Source: Gossypium raimondii
Lineage: Eukaryota > Streptophyta > Magnoliopsida > Malvales > Malvaceae
Length of the DNA: 64,000 nt
NCBI RefSeq assembly: GCF_025698545.1
Contig: NC_068571.1
Span: 50,315,733 to 50,379,732 of the forward strand
Direction: 5' to 3'
In this document: positions 23,614 through 35,696 of the stretch, piece after piece
How positions within the stretch are numbered: position 1 is the first letter of the stretch
Layout of the letters: each line of letters begins with the position of its first letter
Notes under the pieces: model-generated
What the model was told of the DNA's origin: nothing
Databases searched by the model: none
Seen by the model: the letters and a program-made list of their open reading frames with translations, nothing else
Made by a program: the position numbers and the translations under genes

Positions 23614-24019
23614 TCTTATTCATCAATATTCCTTCATGGTATTAGTTCTTCTTATGATTCTACAACCAAAATGATTTTATTTCTACTTTAAGCTTTTATT
23701 ATGGAGTTGTGTTGTTTCAAGTTCAACTAGTAGTAAAAGTTTGGGAGAGCATATTGAGAAGAAACCTAAAGATAGTCTTAGTTTTTTATTTTTTTATTTT
23801 ATGGTATTAATTTTCATATTTTTGTTTCCATTTTTATGTAGTTTGAACTTTGATCGGTGGAGAAAGTGAAAGTTCTTACAAGAATAGGTTTAAGATTAAA
23901 AGAGGTATATGAAGACAAAAGATATTAAACGGAATCTGAGTTAAATTTTTGAAACGTGTTTTTGATAAATAAATTTTAGATGATACCAAAAGTAAATTTA
24001 GAAATAATAAAATTATGTT
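23614..24019. other. Downstream part of the MIR396 primary transcript, then AT-rich DNA
   Basis: No further feature is recognised. Confidence 0.4.
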
Positions 24020-24230
24020 GCATGTAGGGCGAAGCTAGAAAACCTTTTAGGAACCGAAATTGAATTATAATTTTATGATAATAAAATATAATTTTAAATG
24101 ATTAAATCAAAATTTTATTATTTTTAGAGGATTAAAGTACAATTTTATATTTATTAATTCAAAAATTTTAAATAGTTAAAATAAAAAAAATTATTTTAGA
24201 AAGGAGCAGGAACTGTCAGCCCTAGTTACA
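24020..24230 (-). mobile_element. MITE-like repeat, GGGGCTGG family (reverse copy, eroded)
   Basis: It starts GGGCGAAGCTAGAAAACC and ends GGAACTGTCAGCCCTAG. The interior, read in reverse, matches the ATTTTAAT / TACTTTAATCC / TTTGATTTAATC blocks of the family. Confidence 0.5.
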
Positions 24231-24579
24231 TACAATAATGATAAATACATGTTAATAAGAGTGCAATTAGAAAGTAAAACTATATGATAGTAACATGATA
24301 CAAATAAAACTATAGGACATAAAGGGTAAAAACATTGCTTATTTAAGAAATTAAGACACACATGTTTTAGTATAATTGAGACAGACATATATGAATGTAG
24401 ATGCAGAGTGAAAAATCTAATTTGGCAAAGGTAGAGGAGACATGGGAGGGGTATTGACGTCTTGTCCTTCTAATTAAAACAACCGACTCTCTTTCTCTGC
24501 ATGCAGACATTGTTGAAACAAACGTGACCTTCATGATTTACTTGTCTGATCTCTTCCACTCTGTTTGTCGAATTTATTC
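24231..24579. other. Intergenic, no feature seen
   Basis: No coding or repeat signal is strong enough to name. Confidence 0.4.
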
Positions 24580-24975
24580 ATCTCAATTTGAAGGTTTTTT
24601 TAGAAAATTTGAAATGTTTGGATAAAAATATTAGGTTCATAGAATGAGTTTAGACAAAAAAATTAAACTTGTTTAAAATATAGATTGGACTTGAATTTGA
24701 ACATTCAAAGATCTGATTCGATCTTTTTTTTAAGTTTGTAATGTCTTATATTATAAAATTCATTACATATAAAAAAATTAAATTTATAGTATGCATTTAA
24801 AAAATGTTGAGATGACTATGTATAAAATTTTAATAAAATATATATAAATAATAAAGATATATGTTTCAATTTTTTTAAAATAAAATTGGTGGACTTAGGC
24901 AAGATTTAAAGCCTGTATTTCGGGCTAAGTCGAGCTTGGATAAACATAAAGTGTGACCATGAACACCTCTAGACG
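24580..24975 (+). mobile_element. Dispersed repeat, CACCTCTAG family (copy 2)
   Basis: It matches 15020-15540 block by block and ends CATGAACACCTCTAGACG. Confidence 0.6.
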
Positions 24976-25639
24976 AAATCGAAATAAAATTAAAAGAAAA
25001 TGGAATTGAAGTTAATTTTTTTATTAAACTAACTTAAATAAAATTTTTAATATTTGAAAGTAGCTAAAAAAGAAAAAAAATTCATTTAACAAAAAATAAA
25101 AAAAAGATTAAATCAAATTATTAATATTTGAAAGGGACTAAAATTACAATTATATCATTTAATAAAAAATGTCGAACTTAATTTTACTATCACAAATCTT
25201 TGATTGATTTCTCAAGAGCGTAACCAAAGGAAGCAGGGCCTTGACCCCTAGTTATGACAAATTGTCATATAAGTCCCCAAGAATATATTGTTTGACTTCA
25301 CCCTAACTGGTTTCCTTGGTTAATTTTTACACTACTACAACTTCAATTAGATCTAATAGTGGCAAGACCAATGGATCAAGGATTGAGATCCTATCCAATA
25401 TCCTTTCATCCATTAATTTTCAATCTACTAATCAATACTTTTAAAACATATGATTTATGGGGAAATAATAGGTATGAAAAATAATGAATGTGAGTGAAAG
25501 CAATACCAATGTGTTGAATGTCATGGGTTTAGTGAAAACTGAAGCCCAATCATGCACAACACATGGCTGCCTACATCCAAGATTATGCTTTATAAGCCTA
25601 AAAGATTAAATTGTTTTGGTTCTAAAATTAAAAATGGTA

Positions 25640-25745
25640 ACAGTAGATTGAGTATTAGTTTGATTGATATGAATATTATTACCAATATAAAGGGTGCGAG
25701 TTCGAGTACACTGGAGTACATTATCCTCCTATTTATGAGTCGAGG
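25640..25745 (+). mobile_element. SINE-like tRNA-derived fragment
   Basis: It carries TTAGTTTGATTGATATGAAT (A-box-like) and, about 35 bases on, GGGTGCGAGTTCGAGTACAC (B-box-like). An AT-rich tail follows. Confidence 0.45.
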
Positions 25746-26620
25746 ATTATTTTTTGATTAACACACCATGAATATCAAAGTAAAAAAATGTCAACTTTGA
25801 ATTGCACTTAGGCTAGCCTAAACAAATGTTTGTTATCCCAACACAATCGATAAGTGTTTGTTTTGAATAGATAAAATATATATATTTTTACGAGAAAAGA
25901 TTGTATGAAATAAGAATATTATCAATTTTTAATAATTTTATCTTAAATCTTAAGATTTTTATTTAATTTTTTTAAAATAAAAATGTTAAAATTCTGAATA
26001 AAAATATTAATATCGTGGTTGTATTACAATCCTTTCCGATATCGTCTTTGGCGTGAAATTTAATGCAAGGCAGAACAAGAGAATTAGGTAAGACCGTTCA
26101 CAAGTGTCCCGAAATTTATAAAATAATATAAAATAAAATAAACTGAAAAACCTGCAAAAATAATGATTGAATAAATTAAATAAAGAAAAGAATAGAAAGG
26201 TATGGGACGGAAATTTTGGCATCCAGGACCAGGACTTGTGAGAGACGACCAAAAAGAGGCAGAAGAAGACACCTTCGGAATATAGAAGCAAGGTTTTCAG
26301 ATGATACGCTACGCTCACGGCTCAATTTAGCCCACTCCTTTCTTTTCGCTTTTAAAATGCGCTCTATCTTCTTCTTCTTCTTTTCTTTTTCAACTCCGAA
26401 TTGTTATTACTGATAATAATAGAGAAAAAAAAAAGAGGCGAAATCGGTCTCTGATCATTGAATTTCCACGCCAAATGCCTAACTTGCCTACTTTCCTCCC
26501 TCTGATCCGATCAGTTAAACCCTAAAGCTCTTCGCCCCTTGATTTTAATGTTCTATTTCGGTTCCACGAGAGAGAGATCGGCGTCGTTTCCGCAGTGAAT
26601 AATAGAAAAAAGAGAAATAG
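25746..26620 (+). promoter_or_regulatory. Upstream region and 5' UTR of EREL1
   Basis: 26340-26620 is pyrimidine-rich in part (CTTCTTCTTCTTCTTTTC) and holds GAGAGAGATCGG just before the start codon, as expected for a plant 5' UTR. The ORFs on both strands here show no domain. The core promoter cannot be fixed. Confidence 0.4.
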
Positions 26621-29600
26621 ATGATGCAGAGACGGAGTCCACCGAAGCATAGGCACGATGGGACTTCGCCGCTGCCTCTCGGGATGGATTGGAGTCCGCC
26701 CCCTCGTAAATGGGTCAGCTTTCCCTCCAAATTTATCCCTCTTTCCTTTTTTTTTTCCTTATTTGAATTTAGTTTGGAATCTGAATTAGCGCTCAATAGT
26801 GTTTTGAGTGATCATATGGTGGATCGAGAAAACAGAAAGTTGATCAATTTTGCAACGACTTGGTTGCTAGATTGTTTCAGTAACTTAGTTTACCTTGATC
26901 TTAAATGGAAAAGACAGTGCGTTTATTGCTTTAACCTGCTTTTTTAATACATCAATCTAGTCAACTTTAGAATTTAGGTTATTTTGCTCCCCAAGTTTCA
27001 GTGTCAATATGAGACCTTCTATTGATTTATAAGTACATTCAGCTGTGATGTGGTTTAGGGGAGAAAACAGCTGCAATATAAAGAATTAGGGCTGAACAAA
27101 TGAGTAAGAAAGTTGGAAATCTAGAAAACTCGAGGGCTATAGAAAACCTTTAGCTTTTTATATTAATTCAAAGAAAATAAAAAGAATAACAATGTTGGCT
27201 GTAAAGCTTACAACTTCTTTATATAAGCTTTCTTTCTTGCAAGTAAAGTTACTAAGCTTTCTTGCAAATAAAGTTTTAATCCATACCTAGATTTAGACCT
27301 TAAGATAACTAATAATCTTAGCTCCCCAAAATATATCCAATACTTAAACTAAATACTATAAAATAAACTGAAATAATAAAATAAAATATTATAAAATTAA
27401 GCTCCTGCGTCATTCTCCCTGACTTGGAAAACTCAACTCCAGTGAGACAACTTCCACCATGTCCGCATAATTTTCTAGATCAGCTCTTTTTAGGCAATTC
27501 TTCATGTTGTTTTCCTGATTCATATCACTGGTTTGAAAAACTTCTGCATTGGTAAAAATTAAAGAATGAGTCTGTTTTTCAGGTTTTCTTTCTCCTAACT
27601 TTGCTTTCTTAAGCAACTTAATTCGATAGATTTCCTGGTCAAGATTATCAGCACCTTTAACCACTACAGAATCGTAAACTTTCTGAACTCATCCACCTTC
27701 CCTTTCTTCCCTTTCTTCAACTTCATCAATATGTGCCACACAAAGAGAGGGATCATTAACCTTCAATTTCAGGATGTTAGTTGCATAATGGTCTCCACTC
27801 CTTTTCTGATTTCCACAATTTTGATTGGTAGCAAAATAAGTAAATTTCATGTCAGCCACCAAAGAACTAGATCCGAGACTGTTCGAGTTTTCTGAAGCTT
27901 TGGAACCTTTAGAAACAACCACTATAAAATACTTCATAGTCATAAAAAGCATGTCTGACTTGTCAAAGGTTATGTCACTCAAATAAGCAGCAGATCGATT
28001 ACAAACCAATGTTTCTGCAAGAATATCCTTAAGATCAGTACTTCTATTTCCATGGGAAGTTCTAGGAGATCCTTTCAAAGAAGGCTCCACCTCAATTCCA
28101 GACAGTATATCAATCATTCTACGACTTCCTTCTTTGGTTTCAAAATCATCAATAGAAGTTTCCACCATACCCGCAAAAGATAGGACCATTCTAGAATTAT
28201 TACCAACAATATCAGCTTTTGGATATTCTTTAAAACCAGACCGTAAGTTGGTTTTACCCCTCTCAGCAATTCGAGGTAGTTTCATTGGATTGGTAAAGTC
28301 ATGTTGAACGCTAGAATCTGTTTGATCACCAGCATAAGCAAGAGGTCCTTGAGAAACATTGTTCTTATTACCAGCATTCTGAGAGCATGTACTATCAGCC
28401 TCCATTTTATTCTCTGTAATTAATTTTCGTTTGGAGTCTCTTTTGAACTTGCAACATTCTCTAAGCCAATATGGGTTTTTGTACTCAGGTTTCAAAGAAT
28501 TAGCTCTCTGAACAGAGGTCGTAACCACAATAGATCCATTGTTCTCTAGTTCCTTTGCACCAAGTTCAGTAACATATACTTTTTCTTTCTTCTTTTGGAA
28601 CGTCACAAGCTGAAACAGCTTTTCCATTTGCTGTTGTGCTAACATGATTTATTGTCAAAATTTTTCTTGTCTACCTCAACCAGTGTCTTTTTTGATATAT
28701 GAGCAGTAGGAGTATTCCTGCTCTCACTCCCGGCAGGTTCCCCAGCTTCAGTTTTTGTTGAGTAGGTTTCAGAGAAAATTACAATATTTAAAGTAGCTAT
28801 TACAACAGCTTCATACTGTTTTGCAGTGTCTAGTTGTCTGCCTACCGCACTCATGATCCACATTAGATGTGCTTGGCATTTCTAACCATTTATAAAAGCC
28901 ATCTGTAGTCTTAAAAGTTGTCTTCCATTCATCAACAATTCTCAATCTATTATGGTGGTAACCACTCTTCAAATCAATCATTAAAAACTCTATAGAATCA
29001 GTCGATCAAGAATATCATTCAGCCAAGGTATTTCTGCAAGAATATGATTTGTAGCCGTAGGAATATCATACAAGGCTTATCATCCAGTTGAGGATATTCT
29101 TTAAAGAATACTTCAATCTCTTAGATTTTATGTTGGGTATGGCAAAGATAACACTTCTTTTTAGAATGTTGGCTAGGGTCCTGATCATCACTCAATGGAG
29201 CATCTATTTCAATAACTGATTTGGCTTCACAAAGGGTCATGCTGAACATCTTAGGACTCTCAAATATGTTTGGGCCAAAATATGAGTCAGTTTCCTATTG
29301 ATCCCTGACTTCTTCAAAACCCTTCACTTGAGCACTCAACGCCTTTATAGTGAAGATTATCAGCTAAGTGCATCTACCACAATGCTAGTCTCCTTTCCCT
29401 CTTTAGTTGTTGTTGCCAACACATCACGAGCAATCAAGGATTCTTCCTCAATTTCTTCGGATACTCATCATAAATAGGATCTAACAAATCATAGTCTTGC
29501 TCTTCCGTATACATCTTTCCAAAAAAATCAACAACTTCAACTCTGATTCAATCCTCATTTAATTCTAGGGTACACAATAACCATTCCTCCTGTCCACCTT

Positions 29601-32600
29601 GTATTGCACAGTTTGCAGGTCCAATATCATGAAAGGGGTTTTCTTCCTCATCAAATTAGATTTATCAGCAAGGCTACCTTTAGGTATGTCAAACTGGCTG
29701 TGGGTAGCTTCCAGAATCTCCATTTGGGTTCCTACTTTGATGTGGATTGGGGAAGAAAACAGTAGCAATTAAAAAGAATTAGGGCTAAACAAACGAATAG
29801 GAAAGATGGAACTCTAGAAAACTTAGGTTATAGAAAACCTCTAGTTTTTCTATTAATTCAAAGGAAATAATCAGAATAATAATTATGGCTGTAACGCCTA
29901 CAACATATAGGATTTCTTTCTTGCAAGTAAAGTTTCTAGGCTTTCTTGCAAAAAAATTAATTAACAATCCTATACTTAATCCCCAAGTAATAATAATCCA
30001 AGCTGTCAAAAAAACAAATCTAATACTTTAAATAAAATAAACTGAAATAATAAAATATATTTATTTTTAATTTTAAGCTTCTGCATCGCACTTGTTCTTG
30101 TGGAAACAACCATGTTGTATTTCAGCCAATCTTGTTTCTTGACAGACTTCCTCTTTCTCAATCTCTAATTTGTCCAACCATGGGTTAAAAGCAAACTCTA
30201 GTCGATATGGTTTAGGGGAGAAAATAGCAATAATAGAAAGAATTAGGGTAGAACAAACGAGTAAGAAAGAAGTTGGAACTCTAGAAAATTTGGGGTTATT
30301 GAAAATCTCTAGTTTCTTTATATTAATTCAAAGAAAATAGTAAGAATAACAATGTTGGCTGTAAAGCTTACAACTTATTTATATAGGCTTTCTTTCTTGC
30401 AAGTAATGTTATAAAAGTTTCAATCCTAAACGTAGATTTAAACCTAATGATAACTAATAATATTAGCTGCCCAAAATATATCTAATACATAAAATAAATA
30501 TTATAAAATAAAACTGAAATAATAAAATGAAATATTATAAAATTAAGCTTCTGCATCAAGTTGAATTGCATTAGTTTTTTTGGTTAAGCAGGATGATCTG
30601 AGAACTCGAGCAAGGATCTAGAAATCATCTTAAAATAAGGATTGATTTTGATGCATTTTCAATACCATTGTTTATGGTTCTTTTTAGCAGGAAAAAAGAA
30701 ATGATTTTCTTTTCCTTCGTTTATTTTCTGATTCTTGTAGTAAGAGCCTGTACTCATTATACATATACGTGCAGAATGGGAGGGAAACTGTTTGGCCACA
30801 TGATCCTCAAACAGGATGGAGTTACTCTGTTACAATACCATCTTGGGTTGTCCTTCCCAAAGCAAGAGATTCAGATCCTGTTGTGGTAACCACCATTGTC
30901 TATGCCTATGATAGATGTAATCCTATTCTGCTTTGTAGTTTGTAATATTCTTATATGTTGAATTCTCTTTCATAATACAAAACTCTACCTAGTACATTTC
31001 TATTTATTAAAAAAATCTAATACTTTTCTAATGGATTGTTATATTACAAATCAGAAAACTTTCAACATGTAAAGGGGCTTAAATTCTCTATGTTGGCAAT
31101 CTAATACTCTAAGAGTTAATTTCATTTTTTAAACTGACACACTGGCATTTTTTCGTAATCATCAGTCATATAGATATAGTCATCTTAGTCATACTAATAT
31201 AATTTTCACAGTTCTCTGTTAACATTCTTAGGGGGGCAGTTTTACAGGGTACAGGTTGGGTTACAGTCACCAGAGGGCGTTACAACCACACGTGGAGTAT
31301 TAAGAAGATTTAATGATTTTTTGAAGCTATTTACTGAAGTAAGTCCTGGAATTTGCTTTAGTTGCAGCAAGAACTCCATATGTAGAGTGTAATGTTATGT
31401 AACTGAAGCTGATTGTTATGACATAATTGCTTGAGCAGAACTATGGATACAGATGATATGCATTCAGACTAAAATATTCAAATACATTTCATTTGGGACC
31501 TCACCGCTTATATTGTTATTTGACTTCTGTCTACAGCTAAAAACGGCATTTCCCAAGAAAAGTCTTCCCCCTGCACCACCCAAGGGATTGTTGCGTATGA
31601 AAAGCAGGGTTTTGTTGGAAGAGGTAGGCAATATGCTTTTCATTTTGGGTGTGTGTGTGTGTGTGTTTTAATTTTTTATGGTTTTAATAGAATTTCTGTA
31701 GTGTCTTCTTTCTCTTTATCATCTGGAAAATGTGCCATAACAATATTTCATTTGCCATTGTTTTCTTCTCTGATGATCAGTACTAGCTTTTTGGCTTCCC
31801 CTTATAGTTGCTAATACAATGCATCCTTGATAGCAAACTTAGAACTTCTCAGATCTTTGCCACAAAACTTAGTTTTTTATGGACATTTTCCCTGCACTAT
31901 TTTGTCCTAGAAACAGTTTGCGCAAATTGGGGCATGTCTTTGTGATAGGCTATATTGATTGAAGCATGTCAAAGTTCTCTACGTAACTTGGCACTGCATA
32001 ATTCAGAACTGAAGCCCATAAAGGTGTTTTCCTTCAGTTGTCTGATGTAACTAAAAGAATCCTGAAAATGGAAATCACCACTATTGATTTCCAAGGTTCA
32101 AATCATATGTTTTCTATACAGACATACAAACTTGGTATTGAACTACAGTTTTTATTTGACAAACCTTTTTTCTTTAACAAAAAACTTGAACTTCAAGAAT
32201 TATAGATAGCTAAAGGAGCCTATTGTTAAGTTGCAACAGTAGCAATTAACTGTTTATGCGATGCGAGTTGGTATGTTTGGGAAAAAAACAAAGAGAGAGA
32301 AAAAAGGGAAGCTTCTGATTAAATGTTTGTCATGTCTATTATCTGAGTGACTAATGTCCTCAAAAGTCTTAGTTTTGTTGCAGAGAAGGTATTCATTGGA
32401 GGAGTGGATGACAAAGCTGTTATCTGACTTTGATTTGTCGAGAAGTGTCACAGTTGCGTCCTTTCTTGAACTAGAAGCTGCTGCAAGATCTGGTATGTCC
32501 AATTCTACTTCATTAACAGGACTTTAAGATGTAGTTATCTTATCTTCTACAATTTTCCTGTAAAAGTGGATTTCTGATAGAATCCAAGCAATAGTGGATG

Positions 32601-35600
32601 TCTATTAGAAGATATGTAGTCTATCTATGATCGAGATTAATTTTATCATGAACTTGGACTTTTTACATATTATATATTCTTTTCAGCATTCCAAGAGGTA
32701 AATAAATGCTCCTCAGAACCGAATGTTGCTGGAAATAGCACAATTTCATCAAATGAGATTCATCCCAGTTCAAACACATCTCATATTGCTGGTTGTTCAT
32801 CAGTGACGTCAGATTATGGCAGTGATACTGCTTATGAGACATCTGAGCTTGGGTCACCTAGGTTAGGGAGAGAAAACAGCTCTGACATTGGTTTGGGAGA
32901 TCTGACATTGGATGAAGATTTGTCAGGATCAATAGAAAATTTTGTGAAGTATGGTATGTCCAACATTGATGAGGGACTATCTATGGGACAGACAATTTTG
33001 GAGCAGCTAGAAGATTTTCCTAGGCATAAAACACATAACAGAAACATCAATAAAACTTTGGAGAAAGATACTTATAATGGAAATGGCTCTAGAGCTTCAT
33101 TTCATGGCACTGATGGATTGGAACTCTTTTCCGAACCAGAGCCTGCTAAGGCGGCTGGTCATGCTCGAAAGCTATCAACTGAAAGTGTTGGGAGTGATGT
33201 AACTTCTTTGAGAGGTAGTGATATGTGCAACTTTAGAATTCCAAATTCATCTTGTGACCTTCCTGGAACTTCTGAAGTATTGAGTACCATGGGAACTCTT
33301 GGAAAATCAGATTTGCAGTTTTCTGGTGCTACACAAATTGTTCTTCCATTGGATCAGCGTCACAAGATGAACAGGTTTCTTTTGACAATGCAGCAGGGAC
33401 TATTCACTGCAAAAACTGACATGGAGGATCTTATAGCAAGACTAAATCAAGAAATAGCTGTGAAAGGTTATCTTACAACAAAGGTTTGTAGAAGCAGTTC
33501 AATGTGGCTTTTGAGATTTCGATTTTGGAAGTTATCATAATATAAATTGTTTAGTATCAATGCAATTTGGATATTCTCATTATTCAGGGGGTTATTTGCA
33601 GTGACAGTATATAGTTTTGATGCTGACTTTTGATATTTCACTATATTGGTCACTTTTTTCTTTCAATAATGTGTTCTATTTTATCTACATTTAGATGAAT
33701 TGTGCGTGCAAAACAGAAATTTTTTATAGTTCTTTTTCTTATGGGTCAGTTTTTTTTTTTAATTTATTTTTTGCCCCTTTTTGGTCAAGGATTTTCAGAC
33801 CTGTGTCCTTTCCAACAAATTTTGACCAGAATCCTATATAGCTTTTTTAATTCTGTTTTTAAATGGTTTTTGTCTTTGGGTGCTTTATATTGCAATAGAG
33901 GTTGAATTAGCTTTCTTCTTAGTAAAATATTAGCAATTTGAGTTTAATTAACATATTGGAGATTCTCAGGTTAAGGATTTGGAAGTGGAACTTGAAAGCA
34001 CCAAACAGAAAAGTAAAGAGAACTTGCAGCAAGCTCTCCTGATTGAAAGAGAAAGGTTTACTCAAATGCAGTGGGAAATGGCAGAACTTCGGCGTAAATT
34101 ATTGGAAATGGAGTTGAATTTGAATCCTAAACAGGTAAAGCATTTGACTCCTTTTAATCTTGAAATATGTTTTTCTTTATAACTGCCACACTAGTGCACA
34201 TGCATGATATTGGTGCTTTGTGCAGATATTTTTGTCAATTAAGGTAGATGATGAACATAGCCTTATAAATTATGCATGGAGTGGAAGTGCTTAAAATTAG
34301 TGATTATATGTCTCTAAATGTTTAATGTCTTATTTCCATTAAACGTCTATCTCCAGCCCTCTGCCTCTCACCCCACAGGATAAAACCAAACTAATCTCTA
34401 GATAGGAATGTTATAGAACCTGATTGTTGAAGTTTTCTGCTGTTACTTGAGAAATTTGTTTGAAAAGTTAACCGTCATTGCTTTCCCTTGGACAAGCATT
34501 GCAAATCCTTTTTGAGTGCCTAACATGCATTTTGAGGCAATTTCTTTGCCCCTTAAAGTAAAATATACTTGCCGATGTTTTAGTATTCACTGATAAAAAT
34601 AAAACTTGAGACAGGATGAGATGCAAATAACAGAAACAACTAATCATTCTGCTGCTAAGGAGGAAGATGCAATGTTGCAAGAGTTAAATGCTAGTAAGGA
34701 GCAGCTGAACATTATCTCAAAGCAATATGAAGAGCTAGAGACTAAATCAAAAGCCGAAATTAAAGTTCTTGTTAAAGAGGTCAAGTCTCTTAGGAAATCT
34801 GAAAAAGAACTGAAGCAGGAGGTTGATCAATCACTATCAAAGATATCTGAGGTGGAGGTAATTGTCTGTACTAAAGCATTTCCAGAACACCCCGCTCCCC
34901 AAATTTACTGAGATTTTTACATTCAATGTGGTCAAAGCAAATCGTCGCTAATGGATTTAGTCCTTGGATTTTGCAGGTACAACTAGAGCACGAAAGACAA
35001 ATCAGCAAGCATGTAAGAACTGCTAGAGAAAAGCTGCTAAATGAATGCCAACTTCTTCACAATCGTCTTCTTGAGTGCAATGTGAATTTGTCCATAGTTG
35101 ATGATGAAAATTTAATCAAGGATTCTTCCTTAGTTGAAGAAGCATTGGATTTGTTGACTAAATCTGATGATAAAATCACTGTCCTACTTGCAGAGGTACC
35201 TTGCTTTTTGGCTATTTCCAGCATTGTGAAAATTATTGCCCCTTGATTTGATCTTTAGATATTCATTTTTATTGGAAATATTGAATAGAAAATGAAAGGC
35301 TTATAAACCATAAAATGGATTCCGAACTTTTGTCCTCTCTATCTCTCATTCTTTCTTCCCTACCCTGCCCCTTGCTTTTTGGCAACTTTGTAATATAATG
35401 TTCCATTGTTTTATTGTTTCATCTTCCCTGTCCTTTGCCTTTAGCTAATCTTTTTCCTGCATAATATGATTTAGGTGCAACTATTAGCGAAGGAAGATAG
35501 CAGTGCCATTGGGGATACCGATAATGTACATGACAACCACTACGATAATAGAATAGATGATGAGTTAAGGAAGATCATAGCAGACATCTTCACCGACAAT

Positions 35601-35696
35601 GCTAAATTAAGAAAGCAGGTGAATTCTCAACTACAGCATAGGCTCAAATGTGACATCATGTCAAAGAATAATGACAAGGAATTAGAAAAATCTTAG
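26621..35696 (+). CDS. EREL1: PX domain protein EREL1 (endosomal Rab effector), 10 exons
   Basis: Exons: 26621-26713, 30775-30885, 31240-31338, 31537-31623, 32384-32492, 32687-33483, 33970-34134, 34615-34857, 34977-35195, 35475-35696. They join in phase to 714 codons plus stop. Every intron is GT-AG. Residues about 48-165 form a PX (phox) domain, with GVLRRFNDF where the phosphoinositide-binding RRY/F motif is expected and a [10 protein letters not shown] proline loop. Residues about 167-390 are acidic and serine-rich. The remainder is coiled coil. In Arabidopsis, EREL1 binds the plant Rab5 ARA7 on endosomes and supports vacuolar sorting of storage proteins. The C-terminal [10 protein letters not shown] helix is conserved. 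The start at the first of two ATGs gives [10 protein letters not shown]; the second is also possible. Intron 1 is 4061 bp because of a 3.5 kb retroelement insertion. The next gene, MRC, is on the same strand. Confidence 0.92.
27046..27412 (-). mobile_element. LTR copy 1 of the gypsy derivative in EREL1 intron 1
   Basis: It runs from TGATGTGG to GCGTCA on the plus strand, 367 bp. In element sense (minus strand) it is the 3' LTR. The bases just before it in that sense, AGGGAGAA (27413-27420), fit a polypurine tract. It shares long near-identical stretches with copies 2 and 3 (for example TTTAGGGGAGAAAA, GAATTAGGGCTGAAC, TCTAGAAAA and TATTAATTCAAAG). The outer flank AGCTG (27041-27045) pairs with AGTTG after copy 3, a likely 5-bp target duplication with one change. 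Confidence 0.85.
27413..29737 (-). mobile_element. Internal region of a decayed Ty3/gypsy element with unknown ORFs
   Basis: On the minus strand 28878-28990 reads [14 protein letters not shown], then [20 protein letters not shown]. This is the reverse transcriptase core of Ty3/gypsy elements, interrupted just after MP. Farther up (29400-29510), DPIYDEY and [14 protein letters not shown] resemble the acidic stretch before gypsy protease. The rest of pol (the end of RT, RNase H and integrase) is missing. In its place are ORFs at 28639-28863, 27689-28645 and 27410-27664 with no recognised domain. It is non-autonomous or dead. Confidence 0.75.
27689..28645 (-). CDS. Unidentified 318-codon ORF inside the gypsy derivative
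   Basis: An open frame from ATG at 28645 to a stop at 27689, on the strand opposite EREL1 and wholly inside its intron 1. The product is hydrophilic and rich in Ser, Asn, Glu and Lys. Notable stretches are [20 protein letters not shown] near residue 53 and EEREEREGG at the end. I see no gag, RT, integrase, zinc knuckle, signal peptide or membrane segment. It begins about 230 bp after the broken reverse transcriptase. An 84-codon ORF in another frame follows at 27410-27664. It could be a captured host fragment or a rearranged element gene. Whether it is expressed is unknown. Confidence 0.35.
   Translation of the reverse strand: MLAQQQMEKLFQLVTFQKKKEKVYVTELGAKELENNGSIVVTTSVQRANSLKPEYKNPYWLRECCKFKRDSKRKLITENKMEADSTCSQNAGNKNNVSQGPLAYAGDQTDSSVQHDFTNPMKLPRIAERGKTNLRSGFKEYPKADIVGNNSRMVLSFAGMVETSIDDFETKEGSRRMIDILSGIEVEPSLKGSPRTSHGNRSTDLKDILAETLVCNRSAAYLSDITFDKSDMLFMTMKYFIVVVSKGSKASENSNSLGSSSLVADMKFTYFATNQNCGNQKRSGDHYATNILKLKVNDPSLCVAHIDEVEEREEREGG
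29738..30088 (-). mobile_element. LTR copy 2 of the gypsy derivative
   Basis: TGATGTGGATTGGGG to CTGCATCG, about 351 bp, in the same orientation as copies 1 and 3. The end has CATCG where copy 3 has CATCA, a point change in the terminal inverted TGATG/CATCA. Confidence 0.85.
30089..30202. other. 114-bp spacer between LTR copies 2 and 3
   Basis: On the minus strand it is an open stretch reading [14 protein letters not shown] and onward. It does not match the sequences that border LTR copy 1 or the other side of copy 2, so the three-LTR structure is not a simple tandem duplication. Confidence 0.5.
30203..30558 (-). mobile_element. LTR copy 3 of the gypsy derivative
   Basis: CGATATGGTTTAGGGG to CTGCATCA, about 356 bp. 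It is followed by AGTTG (30559-30563), the probable partner of AGCTG before copy 1. Confidence 0.85.

Noticed and set aside
26007-26413. ORFs on both strands before EREL1
   Set aside because: Phe/Ser-rich or Arg-rich translations of UTR-like sequence.
33702-33905. 67-codon ORF in EREL1 intron 6
   Set aside because: Intronic T-rich sequence with no domain.
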